Source: Myrica gale (taxonomy: Eukaryota > Streptophyta > Magnoliopsida > Fagales > Myricaceae). Taken from it: a stretch of DNA of 64,000 nucleotides. This document shows, piece after piece, positions 45,908-58,800 of this stretch (the stretch's first letter is position 1; each line of letters begins with the position of its first letter). Location: the NCBI GenBank assembly GCA_963930655.1, contig OZ005601.1, positions 13,574,001-13,638,000 of the forward strand. The letters are read 5' to 3'. The position numbers were made by a program, and so were the translations under genes. The notes under the pieces are model-generated. The model searched no databases. It had not been told where the DNA came from and saw only the letters and a program-made list of their open reading frames with translations.

Positions 45908-48900
45908 CTAACTACAAAGGTTGGGTATGCAGGCCCCACCTTCTGGGTTCTGCTGTTCTTTCCATATACGCCCCGTAACTCGCAACTTCAACTCTTTCCT
46001 ATCCCCTCCAGAGAAGAAAAGTGCCATGTTCCGCTGTATAATGAGCCCATCATGGCTGTCTCTAACTTTCTTGTGGCTATCCCGTATGCTTCTTGGGTTG
46101 CCCTCCCATATTAGTTTCCGGCTGTTTCCTCCAACCTCCAGGCTGTAGCTGTAGTTTCTAGCTTCCATTTCATCACCCATGAAACGGAGGAATGCCATAT
46201 AGACAGGAGCCATGCCAAGCTGGAAGGCTTCAAAATGCAGGCAGAAGTACTGTCCAAAACAGTGGAAGACCTAACACGACAATAAAAAACACAATTACTT
46301 GAGTGTCACCAACGTATTTATTTCCATCCATAGAATAATATCCTATATTATTGGGATCACTGTAACATTTCTCTGGCAGAATACAGACGATTGTTACCCC
46401 CCCCCCCCCTCCACCCCTCTCCTCTTCTCCCTCTCTTCTTTCATTGGGGAGGGGGTTTAATTCTCTATATCAAAAGGTAGTAGGGCCTTCCATTTATAGG
46501 CTATGACCAGCTCATGTCCCATGTCTTAAGTGCCAACATAGGAATTAAACAGGGATCTCTATTCAATTTAAATCCAACCTAACCTTTTTACAAACTTCAC
46601 TCTCAATCAGAAGGTATTCTATATAGGGAAAAGAAACACTTACAGTTAACATCCAAGTAGCATTTTCTACTTCGCGGGGATTAGACTTGACATATCGATG
46701 GTTGAAAGCACAGCCAGAATGCATGTCCACCTTGTGATCATCCCTTAAGTGGGCTACAAGGAAGGGAATATCTCCAACAATAGAGCAGTCTGATCCAGCA
46801 TATGGACAGCTGTATGGTCTGAAGTTACAAACAACTTCATGTTTGAGTTTACTATAGTAAGGGAATATCTCTGGGCACCCAAGGGAGCAATATTTGCAAG
46901 GCAACTCGAGTGATTCAGCCACCTTCTCCAATGCCAGACACCTTATGTCGCCAAGCTCCTGTCTGCAAGTGGGACACCGGTTGTGAACCCTTGTTTTACA
47001 GGTCGAACAGAGGGTATGCCCATTATGGCACTGCAGAAACAATATTTGTTATACAAATCCGCAATAATCTTTTAGCTGCCATAAGGACAGTGATCAAGTG
47101 AGCTACCCTACACCAAAACATACTATGCAATGCTAGCCCAAAGTTTCCACTATTCCAAAGAGAGAGAGTGACAACATGTGGGAGGAATTCGGCAGATATG
47201 TTACATCTAAAAAATTCTGGCAACAAAGCATGCAGTTGTCTTGAAATAGATTCAACATTGTAAACAACAAACCACATGCCACAGTTGAAGGAAAAGATCA
47301 ATCAAGCTGAGGTACACACAGGGAAGCACTAAAATCATATAAACAAAGAAAACTGAACCTGCACACTACTTCAATAGTAGCTCCAGCTCAGCATGAAAAG
47401 TTCAGTTCAGTCACTCTTCATGAAAAGCATTTCAGTTCTGATAACCTAAAAACAAGAGGCATGCAACCCCACGGGCCAAAGATACAGTAAGCCCCTTCAT
47501 TCTTCCAATACTAGTTGTCATATGATACATTCCAAAACCACCAAATGCCAGTACTGTTTTTTTTTTAACCTGCCTCATTTTTTCCAGACTTGCTTTCAGG
47601 TCCAATTTTAACGCCACTCAATGCCAATACTATGTCTGTAACTCAACCCATGGTGAAAAGCCTTAATAGTGCATTTTCCAATTCCAGATACCTCGTCTCA
47701 CAGACAAAACTATGACCCTAATTGAGACATGCATACAAAGAGGTATATAAAAATTATGAACCATGAAATCAAAGAGCAGAACTGAATCAAGCAACTCTAT
47801 CTAAAATATAAGAACAGGGAAAACAAGACTACAGGAATACCGTTCTCAAGGATGAAGAAAGGAATAAAAAAGAGCACCTACGAAAGAAAATGAGGAAAAA
47901 CAAATACAAAGCCAGTTTATATTTGGCCCAAATTTTCAGTTGCTGCTTCTTCTAGCATTGTTTTAAACATGATACAAGAATTGACAAACACGAAAATTTC
48001 ACATCACAAACCAATATCTCTTGCAGCACTCACCAGCCACCATCAACAATGTGATTCTATTCAGCCATTCATGTTATGTGCAGCGATGCACAAAAAAAAA
48101 AGTTATATGCAGCGATTGTAACCATGTTTTTCCCTTAGTTTAATGAAGTTCTTGTCTTCAAAATAGTCACTAGTAGTCTAGCCTCATGAGAAAACCACGC
48201 TGATTAGTTTAATTAGATTTCCACAACATGCAATTGGCAATGGCAATTTAGCTTGACAGAATCACTCCAATGTGGCGTGCAGACACATTCCATCTATTAT
48301 TATTTTCACTCACTCCAGAAAGCCTAGTTGCCCTGACATCATTTAGCAACTCCAGTCTCATATTTTCATAGAAGTTCCTGTGGGAGTTCAGCTGCCCCGC
48401 TGGGGGAGGGGCCGACTTTCTAAAGACAAAGTGAGAGCTGCTATTCACCACCAAAATTTCCATTCTTTTCTTTATTCTTCTGGGTGCTTTCTGGCCTAGA
48501 GAATAGGACGCTTATCATTGATTAAATCTGCCAAAATCCAACCCAACCAAGTCCCACGAACATAAGCATCCCATAAGCCTAAAATCCTACCCACAATTTC
48601 TTTAGTCGACACTGCAGTCTCCCTTACATCTAAGCGCACCGTTCCTAATATATGCCCTTATAACACAAGAACCCACTCCGTAATCTTTAGCAGCCAATCA
48701 ATCTTAAAAGAACAATCGTCATCCTTGCCGTCATAATACCAATAAGAGCAACAACAAAACCGAAACATTTGACGAACACACCAACAAAGTAGAAAAGAAA
48801 TAAAAACCAACAAAGTCAAAAGTCAATAGAGGCTGGAAGCAAATCTAATAAGACCTAGAGAGGAAAACATCACAAAAGCCACAAAGTAAGGAGACAAAAA

Positions 48901-49128
48901 GGAATAACCCATTAGCAAAATGGAGAAAAGAACAACCTGATGTATTGGCGGGTACATCGAATTGGTGCATACAGGGCATTCAAGAAGCTCATAGACACTG
49001 GTGGTGCTGGGACCGTTGTTGTTGTTGGGAGGTTTAGAAATCAAAGGGTACTGATGCTGAAGGTGATGGATCTCATCCTCATCCATCACATCCGAGGATG
49101 GTAAACTCTCAATACCACCCGATTCCAT
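45908..49128 (-). CDS. SINAT3: E3 ubiquitin-protein ligase SINAT3-type (seven in absentia family)
   Basis: Three exons, 49128-48937, 47030-46644 and 46270-45908, all phase 0, give 313 residues (family 305-330). A RING finger of C3HC4 type is split by intron 1: CPVCTNSMYPPIHQ then CHNGHTLCSTC and CPTC. The SIAH-type zinc finger follows (LPCKYCSLGCPEIF ... HEVVCNFRPYSCPY ... HLRDDHKVDMHSGC), then the dimerising TRAF-like substrate-binding domain ending EGGACIPNLCS. All zinc ligands are present. The protein should ubiquitinate targets in nucleus and cytosol; Arabidopsis SINATs act on NAC1, TRAF/ATG6, BES1 and ESCRT parts. The start is the first ATG, giving the usual MESGGIES N-terminus. Intron 1 is 1.9 kb. 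SINAT3 is favoured over SINAT4 by synteny with EMB1703. Confidence 0.92.
46397..46408. repeat. Poly(C) and CT-rich tract in SINAT3 intron 2
   Basis: About 12 C residues followed by CCACCCC and CTCT-rich sequence. The exact length of such a run is often unreliable in sequence data. Confidence 0.8.
47031..48936 (-). other. SINAT3 intron 1
   Basis: A 1.9-kb intron inside the RING finger, from donor CAG|GTTGTTC to acceptor CTGCAG|TGCCAT. No gene or repeat recognised in it. Confidence 0.7.
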
Positions 49129-49411
49129 TCATACAAAACAAAGCCAAGCCACGTATATAGAAGAGCAAAAAAACAAATCTCTAGTGGTCTGAATTTCTTG
49201 GTTATAATAGCAGCTAAAGAAGAGAAGAACAATAGAGAAAGAGAACAAAATTGGAGAATTCTGGTTGATGGATACGAATGTTTTACATCTATCTATGCGG
49301 GGAATGAACAAAAGAAAGGGAACAGCAAGAAGCAAAAGATTCAATCTGTACAATAATAACGACAACTATTGCTCAAAGTGGGTGCTTTTCTTCATTGGTT
49401 TACACGCAGAC

Positions 49412-49416
<5 letters not shown>

Positions 49417-49441
<25 letters not shown>
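49417..49441. repeat. (GA)n microsatellite upstream of SINAT3
   Basis: About 12 GA repeats, 290 bases upstream of the SINAT3 start codon. CT repeats in the transcribed sense are common in plant 5' leaders. Confidence 0.85.
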
Positions 49442-49446
<5 letters not shown>

Positions 49447-50117
49447 GTCGAAATTGTAATTTTTGTTTTTTATCATAAGCCCGTCGAAATTGTAATTTGT
49501 GAGAGTCCTAGGATCAACATCAAGCGGGTTTGAACTGAGACAGACAGACAAGAAGAAGCCAAGCCTTGGGATGATAGGACAACTGAAGATGGAAATGAAA
49601 ATATAATTCTGTTAAATCTTGAAATTTTCTGGCTTTTCTTCTTGTTGGGAAAGCCGTGGAGAGTTTAAAGAAAATTTGGAATTTGTTTCTGCTCCCTTTT
49701 TTTCTACCAAGTATATTCCGACCTTTTTCTGACTCAACTGATTGGCTTCCTATTTTTATACGTTTTTCGTTTGTTTTTTTCTTTCACAATTGGTTATTTG
49801 TAGTTGTTCCAAGTTGCAACTTGCTTAGGAAAAAAGAATATATATATATATATATATGTTTGAGTCGGTAAATTTTAGATAATATAATTTGTAAAATATT
49901 ATAAAATAAAGATATTTTATTAAATTATGTGAAAAAGTGAAATTTTTTAATAAATATTATAATATTTTTTATAAATTATTAACCCCAAGGGAGGGAGAGA
50001 GCACTGACTAGTGACTAGGATATGGACCAAGAAAGGGAAAAGCATGGGAGTCTGGTGCACATGATGAGACCAAATGTTACCCTTTAATTTAGGCTGGACA
50101 CGTCTACTCTTTTGGGT

Positions 50118-50309
50118 GGGTTTGTGTGGTAAAATTTTTGGTATTGGGTTTAGTGTTGGTATTGAGTTTAGCGAAAAAGTGAAGAGAGAGGTAATATTTT
50201 ATAGTTTTTGTAATTTTTTATATTTTTTGATGGAAGAGAAAGAGATTATATTAGAATATTTTATTAGGAGAGAGATAAAATTTTGGGTAAAATTTTAGTG
50301 ACAAACGCA
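50118..50309 (+). mobile_element. MITE, same family as the copy at 2624-2817
   Basis: Starts GTTTGTGTGGTAAAATTTTT and ends AAATTTTAGTGACAAAC, an imperfect terminal inverted repeat. It aligns along its length with the reverse complement of 2624-2817. It is non-coding. Confidence 0.65.
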
Positions 50310-50696
50310 GCCTTTGTCATATAAGTGGGTCCCAGTTATCAAACGCTGGCACAAGTATTTCAAACCACTTCTGAGATGATAAAAATTGACTCATGCATTC
50401 AATAAATTATATACTTTGCTAATATACATAAAATATATGAAAAAATTTGTATAAATACAACTCAGATTATAAAAAAATATTTTCAAAGAATTTTCTTAAC
50501 TTAAAAATAAATATCACGTGTTTAGATTAATTAAAAATTAAGTAAGCTATAAAACCACTAATAAAGATAATGCAAAATAGATATAAATAAAAAAGAATGT
50601 GAAAATATTAAAATACTATGAAACACTCATATTCTCTATTTTAAAATAAATATATTTCTAACTTCATAACTTTTTACTATTCGAAAGTTAGAGTTA

Positions 50697-50945
50697 TAAG
50701 AAAAGGGGATAAATACAAATTTGGTCATTGTGCTTTAACCGAAAATCAAATAAGTCTTTATATTTTAAAACTCATCAAATTGGTCCTTAAAGTTTAAAAT
50801 CTATTAACAATTTAGTCCTATTGGGACTATTCAAATGTGAATGATTTTAAACTTCAGGAACTAATTTTATGTGTTTTAAATTTTAAGGATTTATTTAATT
50901 TTCCCGTAAACTACAGGGACCAAAATTGTATTATCCCTAAGAAAA
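50697..50945. mobile_element. Small inverted-repeat transposon with clear target duplication
   Basis: The body (50705-50937, 233 bp) starts GGGGATAAATACAAATTTGG and ends, inverted, GGGATAATACAATTTTGG. It is flanked by exact 8-bp copies of TAAGAAAA; shifting the boundary one base gives 9 bp with one mismatch. That leaves Mutator-like (9 bp) or hAT (8 bp). The terminal motif around GGTCCCTGTAGTTTA is of a type I associate with Mutator-like MITEs. Confidence 0.78.
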
Positions 50946-52176
50946 ATTTTAGATTTTTGAAGATTTAAGTTGAATCTTAAAATTTGTTTACCCAATTAAA
51001 TGTGTTTTTAAAATTTATCAAAACTAAAAATAGTAGATTATTGTTAAATATTCAATACCAAAATTTGTATTTCAAATTTTTAATAGACTAAAAAATGGTT
51101 TGAAGGGACATTTTAATAAAATTTGAGAAAATAAAATAAAAAATAAAAAATTGACATATGCGCAAAGGGGGAGGGCACTTTTCAAACTCCCACTGGTTCA
51201 GTCCATGATATCAGCACGATTTTTTCTTCTTTATTGGTTCCCCAAATATTCATTCTCGCAGTGCATAAAGTTCTTCTTCCTTTTCTTTTTTTATCCTAAC
51301 CCGCAGAAATTGGCACACGGGAAAGCTTGAAGCTGGAATTGTTAGAGCACATAATGCAATGACTAACCCTAGGTTCAACAAATAATAGCATTTACCTTTA
51401 CCTTATATAATCACCTTATTTCAGAGACAGAGAGAGGAGATTGGAGAGACAGCAATTAAAGGACCTGTAAATTTCTATGCCATGTTGGAAGCGTTTTCTT
51501 TGGCTTTTTCCTTCTTTTGAGCAAACCTTCCCCCACATGATAACTCTCTATATCCTCACCGATCTTTAAAGGATGAAAAACCCAAGAAAAACTTGTACGT
51601 TTTTTTCCCCTCTTACTCCGAAAGGAAAATGATACGCCCCAAAGAAACAGATCCCTCCATTCACTTCACTTCACCTTAACTACACTTCCATTTGATTCTT
51701 TATCCCCTTCCTAATTCCCTCGTACAATGGTAGACCATGGATGTCTGTTACCATGGTTCGAGAGAGTAGTTTGGAATAATAATTGGCACAAAAGGTAACT
51801 TAGATTCAACGTTACTTCATTATAAAAGGACCGCTAGGACACAAAGATTCTAATTCCTTTCAATTAACCTTTATCTCTCGATTAGAAGGAATGTTTAACC
51901 AACAGTGGCAACTTTATATCGTCTATTGTCCTCTAAGTAACCTATCCAACACTAGCCATGACCGAATATTAGCTCAAGGAAATAGCTTAGTTTCTCATTA
52001 TTCTCCATTTCTATCCAACTCCTTATTCACCCTCAACCATTTACATATCTCTCAAGTGATTCAAAAAATTAAAAAGAACGAAGAATTCCCAGTATGATAC
52101 AAATTGCCAACACGTCGCACTTGTAAAAGTTCTGATTCCTCTACAAAGATCCAAATGCCTGTCATATAAGTTTTAA

Positions 52177-55167
52177 TTACCACTGATTTGGGAAGGCTTC
52201 TCGGTAATTTGCATCTTCGCCCAATGAAAGTTCTCTTACTGTCGCATCCTTCGCTCTTGTATTCAGAAGCCTCTGGGCAATCCTATCTTTCGTTGTTACT
52301 TTCTTACGCAGCATGGATGAGAGTGTTTCCTTCTTGTTGTTAGTCGCCTCCATATCGTCTGCAATAGCTGCAGATCTTGATGTTGATGCCAATGCAGCAT
52401 CCCTCAGAACCACTTCATTATGCTCCCTGACCTTGGCAAGCTTTGCACGCTTCAGCGACTGTTTATCAATTTCTCTCTTCTTTGCCACCTCCTTATCTCT
52501 CTCACGAACATTCGTTACAGCTTGTTTAGCTAACTGCTCAACTAAATCAATCCCGCAATCAACACTAATCTTGTCTTTTGGAGAGGTCTGATCGAGAGGC
52601 TTTCCTTCATCATCTCGAGGTATAATAGGTCCATGAAATGGGCAAACTCTCAAATCCCTTCTCTGACAAACTCCCCCTTTCCTCAGGGGAGCACGGCATG
52701 GTAGAATTTCAGTTTGTTCCTCCTCATAAAGAGTTGAATGAACATTCAGTTCTGCAATTTTCTCAGCTGGAATAACTGCATTATAGTCAACCCTACCCCA
52801 ATGGCTTTCAAGCTCCAATCCACGCTGGTTAGCCAAAATCTCCCTGTTTGAACCCCAGTTATCCAAGAAAGAGCCCCAGTTCATCAGTGGAGCTTCAGAC
52901 AGAAGCTTACTCCTTAAAGAGTTTGAATCTGCTTTGGCGTCTTCAGGAATGAGCATTTCACTGTCATTACAATCCTTGTGTCCACTCGTAGGAGATTTAA
53001 TCTTTAGCTCATTAGATGTAAATGCCATGGAAAAATCTTCATTTCGCTTCACGGGCACAGCAGACCTCCCATTCTCAAGTGATCCAATCTTACCCTCCTC
53101 CCAGAAGCCTTCCTGTTCTTCATCGTGATTTGCAGTGGTCGGCAGAGCACAACCAGATTCTTCACATTTCTTCTTTACTGACTGGAGATGATTTCGTATA
53201 TCAATTAACTCCTTCAAAATGGAATCTCTGAACCTGTTGTCTGCCACTTCAACCCTTACGAGGACCGAAATTGATTCTTGAACTAAACCCAAATGCTTTG
53301 TCGCTAGAAGCTTGTATAACTCCCTCAGTGCGTCAAAAACCACTTTATTGTCACTGTTTTCATGAACCTTTTCCCCTTCTTTTAAAGCATTGAGACGGAT
53401 TTGCAGCAGTTCAGATGAACGAAACTCTTCAAAATCTTCATCATCAACAGGACCCAGTGGCATTGCTTCCTCTTTTGTACAGACGATGTCTAAACACTCC
53501 CCAATCTCGTCAACTGTTTGCTTTATCTCTTCCTTCATTGATGAGAAATTCTCCTTCAAAAATTCAAATTTGTTAACTAAAATCTCTTTTGACCTCCTTT
53601 CCCTCTCCCTTCTCTCCTGCTGAAGTCGTGCTGCATGCGCCTGTAGGTTTGGAAATTGGAGCTTGAGGATGTTTTTAAGGTAGTCAAACCCCAATCTGAG
53701 CTGCCTGTAATGAATCCCAAAGGAAGTGTTCCACTTCTCCAAGAATTCGATTGCTTTTGAGCGCAAAACAGATGCAACAGCTAGTGGAGCAGGGAGAGGC
53801 AGATGTCTTCTGAACCCGACACTCAGACTCAATAACTGATCCAAGTTCTCAACAAGGAGGGTTCTGAAAAGCTTCGACCGCATGAAGAGTTCATCAATTA
53901 TGAGAAGCGTAAGGTACCTTACCTGCAACAAATTGTGCCAAGATCAAATCATTTGTCCACTCAAGCCTTCACTCTCATGCAAAGAAGCAATGCTGCTGTA
54001 TGAATAACATGAAGGCAGAGAACTTAAAAACAGATGAACAAACAAGCCACCGCCAGCACCCCAAAAATCCTAAATAAAATTGTCCCAGCAAAAGACAAGA
54101 GAATAAATTCCAGCGAGTACTTGACCTTTTCCATCCTAACAGAGAAAAAACATCCATCCCTTCAATTTATGGCCAGTATCTTGACCCCTCAACCAATCTA
54201 ATCCAAAAAATTATCAAAACTGCCTAAAAGGCATACAAGTTCTTAAGGCCACTATATTATCCGCACAATGCTCAAAGACTTCTAGGCCATGTGGAGCGGC
54301 AGCCCATACAACAATTACAAACCCACCGACGCGGCCATACACCACCAACCCACCAAACAGTTTTGTCACATTGCAAAAGATAACATTTGACAACGATAAC
54401 AAAGCCAATCGAGGCTCCATATCATGTTACTTCATTGATCATCATGTGTGGCAATACAACAGGCATTCCCCATTTTTCTTCCCTTTAGCCAGTCAGAATG
54501 GGTATTTAAGTTAAGTTGACCCGTTGATAGGAACATCCAAATCTTGGGAAATCTCAATTGGGAGAGGCCGAATGATAATTGAGAATACGAGTTAAATTCG
54601 AGCAATCAGTGAAAATGGGATCAACCTAGCCAAACGAAGGAACAAAAATTAGGGATTTGTTGACTTCAAAACCAATTATACTTGTGTCCCTCAGTCTTCA
54701 CAGAGACCAGAAAATAACGTATGGAAACAAACCAACCCAAGCACAATATATGCAATCTGCGCCTCAAGGAACTCAAATCTCAACTAGTATGTAAGCCTAT
54801 GGAAACCTTAATTATCACCATAAGCAAATAACTAAAGACCATACTTATTCATTCTAAATTATCCCTTGAAACTCACAGTCCGGAAAAAGAAAGAACGAAA
54901 GAAAGAAAGGCCGATCTATTGCGAAACAATTCAACGGAAAATAATTGAAGAGACAGACGAATCAGAAAAAAAAATGAAGACCTGAGAGTGGTCGCGCTTC
55001 ATCAAGTCCATAAGGGTCTGGGCAGCAAGACGGAGCTCCGGATCCGAATATCGGACCACCGATTTGATGGCCTTGAGGAGGCACGGGTCCACCTCCGCAG
55101 CCGTCGAGTTCGTCGCCTTCTCAATTAGAGTCCTCACCTTCCTTCCCTCTCCTCTCTCCTCCTCCAT
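52177..55167 (-). CDS. UVSSA: UV-stimulated scaffold protein A homologue (UVSSA; ENTH/VHS + DUF2043)
   Basis: Two exons, 55167-54982 (62 codons, ending on CAG) and 53922-52177, phase 0, give 643 residues. The N-terminal ~140 residues form a VHS/ENTH-like helical region (YSDPELRLAAQTLMDLMKRD ... YLTLLIIDELFMRSKLFRTL). A coiled coil rich in K/E/R lies near 165-205. The middle is acidic and disordered. The DUF2043 module near 471-500 has the family motif CRAPLRKGG-C-RRDLRVCPFHGPI with likely zinc ligands, followed by basic KREIDKQSLKRAKLAKV. In animals UVSSA joins stalled RNA polymerase II with CSB and brings TFIIH for transcription-coupled repair; the plant orthologue is the At3g61800 type. The start ATG 55167 follows stop-containing leader. 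The frame is unbroken. Confidence 0.9.
53923..54981 (-). other. UVSSA-like intron 1
   Basis: 1059-bp intron, donor CTCAG|GTCTTC and acceptor TTGCAG|GTAAGG. The first exonic bases after the acceptor, GTAAGG, themselves resemble a donor. No gene or repeat recognised inside. Confidence 0.75.
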
Positions 55168-55814
55168 TGCCACTTAACTGGATTAAACAGAGAAGAATCG
55201 ATTTGACATTTGAAAATCCGCAACTACTTTTTAAAGTCCAAATATTTTGGGTTGATTCATCTCCGGCGGTTCGTCGAATTTCATTGCCATTAGAAAATTT
55301 CAAAAAATACAGACAAGACACGTGTCATCGTTTGATAAAACCGGAGACTAATGTTATGGGCTACGTAGGGACTACGTCCGCTTTCAAGAGCTCTAGACGG
55401 CAATGCGTTTGAGCCCTAAGAAAAGACACTACGTCGGTCGTTTCGGAGAGGTGTAGACCGCAAGTTTGAATTAGTTTTCCAATCCTCCAAATCCAAAAAT
55501 GGTACATGAAGGCCAAATACAAGTGTCGGTTTCACCTAAACTAATGCCCTTGTTTTGGACCATACATATGATAAACAACAGGTGAACATTCCTGTCTTCA
55601 TACGACAAAATTAAAGAGCCCGAGTAAAAAGTAAAAAATACCTGAGAGCTATAACTTGTACTCTTCTTTGGTTCAACTGTTCGCAAGCAGAACAGAAAGC
55701 CCTCGTCGTGTATCTTTCAACGCTGCCCTTATCTTTCTTAAAAGAGAAACGTGTCACGTGTCAAGCTTCAATATGTACATTAGCATAATACCGGATCCAA
55801 CGTGGGGTGAGACT

Positions 55815-56003
55815 AGAGGGTGTGTTCGGTTAAGGTGTTTTGTGAGGATTTTTTGTGTTTTGAGAATTTTTATATGATGTTAAATCTATTGGTATGCGTG
55901 TTGTAATTATATTTATGAGGTGTGAAAAATGATGTTTGGTTGTAGAATCTTGAAGATTCAAAAAATCCTGATAATTTTTTTTTGTAAACAAACACTCTTT
56001 TAA
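55815..56003. mobile_element. MITE-like element
   Basis: About 190 bp with imperfect inverted ends (GAGGGTGTGTTCGGTT on the left; reverse complement AAGAGTGTTTGTTT on the right) and AT-rich non-coding interior. The GTGTTCGGTT end resembles other MITE ends in this window. Confidence 0.45.
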
Positions 56004-57298
56004 TGACGGTATGATAGACACTTACGACTTGAAGTTTCGTCACTTTTGAAAACCTTTGAAGGGCGAGGATTGTGTTCTCCGAGTTCGAAGCTTGAACCTG
56101 CAATGCCGAGATTGACGTGGGGAGGGAGAGAGTCGGGCTGGCGAAAAAACAAAACAGTAATCCAAGTGCTCTCTGCCGCGGCAAGAAAAGCCTTTGGGTC
56201 AGGAAGGATTTTAACTCCGAATAGACAGAAGTCCCTCTCTTCCAGAAAATTTCCAATTCACTGTTTCTTGTAGCTCTTCAGGATGATGATATTAGATTTA
56301 AGCTCTGAGCCTCTGATGGCAAACAAGAATCCAAACAGTATTTTTCATACGTTTTTTTGGAGTTCCGTAAAATTTAATCAATTAAAATGAAGCAATAATA
56401 TACTTTGAACTGAGTTTAGCCTGAAAATGTCTTCTTGAAAAATATTTTCAGCTTCTTTTGTATTTGGTAGGGGCGAAAAATAGAGATCAAATGAAAATGT
56501 CAAGTTAGTCCACAGAAAATTTTACACTGCAAGGCTGAAAATGGTAGGTCATTTTTTAAATTGTTCAACTCTTTGTCAGTCCTTTCTATCTCCAATATTG
56601 ACTAACTCAAAGCATACAATCACCTCTACCGCTCACAAATCTAACCCCCTTGAAATTTTTTTAAATAAAAAATATATTTTAATTGTTAATTTTATCTAAT
56701 ATTATTATTTGTTATTATCTAATATTATTATTTGTCATTATTATGTTTTTTAAAAAGCCACATATGTAAGTGATGTGTTTGAAAATGAGCCACGTATGAA
56801 TTTTTCGTCCATATATAACAGCAAAACAAGTGAAATTTTAAATTCATATACTGAGGAACCACAAGTCTCAAAAAAAAAATTAAAGCTCAAGTCTTAATTC
56901 CAAAATGACATAAAACATAAGTATGTGATATATATTTTCCACTTGTTTTCAATATCTCTGACAAGGGCAGATTGAACCTTCTTATAAAATATTCTTTGAA
57001 TTTTTAGGTAACAACCAAATACTATATACTCATATTTTTAAGAAGGTTAGTCCAACACCGAAACTTGTTTAATTTTCTCATTTTCTTCATTTTACACATA
57101 AACAAACACAACCAATATATTCATTCTCTTTTGAGAAGAGGTAATTTACTTTTTTATATTCTCATTCTCCACTTCTCTCTTTTTCTTATCCTCCCACTTA
57201 TATTATTTTGATATATATATTATATATATATATATATATATTTATAATTTGATGTTCCTTATTATTTAAAAATAATTTATTTTTTTTTAGAAAAATCA

Positions 57299-57418
57299 TT
57301 TTTAGGCCCTAAATTTTACACTTTTTTCATAATAGGTCCATGGGTTATCAAACTAAAAATTTTAGTCTTAATTTTTACATTGTGTCATAATAGGTCCTTG
57401 GGTCCTCAAACTAAAAAT
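57299..57418. repeat. Tandem repeat, two ~60-bp units
   Basis: Two copies of TTTTAG..CATAATAGGTCC..GGGTT/C.TCAAACTAAAAA lie head to tail with moderate divergence. The pattern of REGGTCC followed by AAACTAAAA resembles ends of Mutator-like MITEs, but no inverted partner was found. Confidence 0.65.
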
Positions 57419-57482
57419 TTAGATTTTTCCCTCTAGAATAAAACAACTCATTTTTCCATCTAAATGCTCAGCCCATTAACAA

Positions 57483-57533
57483 CAAAAAGTCTACCTAATC
57501 AAAGGCAACAAAAAGTCTACCTAGTCAAAGGCC
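57483..57533. repeat. Tandem repeat, two ~25-bp units
   Basis: CAACAAAAAGTCTACCTA followed by ATCAAAGG or GTCAAAGG occurs twice in tandem, with one mismatch. Confidence 0.85.
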
Positions 57534-58316
57534 TACTGCCTAAATGATGCAAACACGTGTTCATTAATCCACATTACACGCTGATCACAAACCCTGTAGC
57601 CCACCAAGCGACATTGTTCCTACGTATCCGATTCCAACCCCTCCTATCACCTGATTGGCACCGTTTTCTAGCAGACAAGGTCTTTGACAAAGGTTGACTT
57701 TCTGTTGTTAGAGTACTTGACAGAGACGACAAAAGAAAATTTTTTGTGTTAGAGAAAAAAAATATAAGAACTGAAAATTTTAATTTGACCCAAGAACTAC
57801 CATAAAATGGTATAAACGTCAAGGGCTAAAAATAATAAAAAATACTTTTAGAAAATATGTTTTAAAGTAGAACATTTAGCAACTAAACATTTAAAGCTAG
57901 AACACTTTATTAAAAACAAAATAACTTAAAACTACTTACATTTAAAATAACTTTACTTCCACACAAAATAGAGCCTCTATAACTATAAAATTGGTACTGA
58001 CACAAAAAAAAACCATAATCATTGAAGTATTTTTTAAAAAGCAAATAAGCTGTCATCTCATAGCTCAAAAGACAATGTGCAACCGCAAATTACAAAAAGT
58101 CTAACCTAAAACATATATTAAAAAAAAATCTTCTTTTCTTTTTTTACAAAAAAAAAATCTACAGACCGGACTTCACCTGTTGAAGAATGTTCGAATTGAA
58201 TCAAAACTACAAAATCAAAGGAGGTTGAACCGTCGCCACATTTCCAAGACAATGCAACGAACCATGGGAGTGGGGGGGTTCGATCCAAGAATCTCCTTTC
58301 CCCTGAGACTTTCACC

Positions 58317-58480
58317 TAGGGTTGTTTAAATCCAGTAGTGTTTCCGGTTATGGCAATAACTGCCACTGGGTGGGTCGATTTTCAAATATTGGTCACCGCC
58401 ACCATTAAGTGCGGTAACCGGCATTTGGCAGTGACGATTTTAGCAGTAGTGGTTCCCGGTTACTGACATTTATATTGGAC
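58317..58480. mobile_element. Possible hAT-like end fragment
   Basis: Starts TAGGGTTGTTTAAATCC and is rich in CCGGTTA and CACCGCC motifs like the subterminal parts of the hAT-like elements at 12181 and 24993. No matching right end was found. Confidence 0.35.
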
Positions 58481-58554
58481 TATTTTGTTAGCTTTTTACG
58501 CACTTGATCCACTTATTTTATTATTATTATTTGGTCTATTGAGTCCATGTCAAT

Positions 58555-58800
58555 AAAATCTAAACGAATGAAATTAAAAATTAATAAAATTAGAGAACAT
58601 ATTAAAAGATAGTATGAGAAATATAAAGCAATAAGATCCATAATCAATAAAATTAGGAAACACATTAAAAGATAACATGATAAATTTAAAGCAATAAGAT
58701 CCATAATCAATACAATTAAAAACATCTTAAAAGATAATCTAAAGTCTAAACAAATAAAATCTAAAATCAGTAAATTTAGAGAACATCTTAATCATATTAG
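58555..58800. repeat. AT-rich tandem repeat, ~63-bp period
   Basis: About three to four diverged units containing GCAATAAGATCCATAATCAA (58628 and 58691) and ATTAAAAGATA. Non-coding. Confidence 0.75.

Larger units (their letters stand above)
49129..52176. other. Intergenic between SINAT3 and UVSSA-like gene
   Basis: No gene recognised. It contains a (GA)n tract at 49417-49441 in the presumed SINAT3 leader, two small transposons listed separately, and very AT-rich sequence at 49830-50000 and 50380-51150. Confidence 0.55.

Noticed and set aside
52313-53623. Serine-rich plus-strand open frames
   Set aside because: Antisense shadows of the UVSSA coding exon.
57200-57245. TA-rich repeats as a possible CRISPR or origin
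   Set aside because: Simple AT microsatellite in a eukaryotic genome; there is no spacer-repeat structure.
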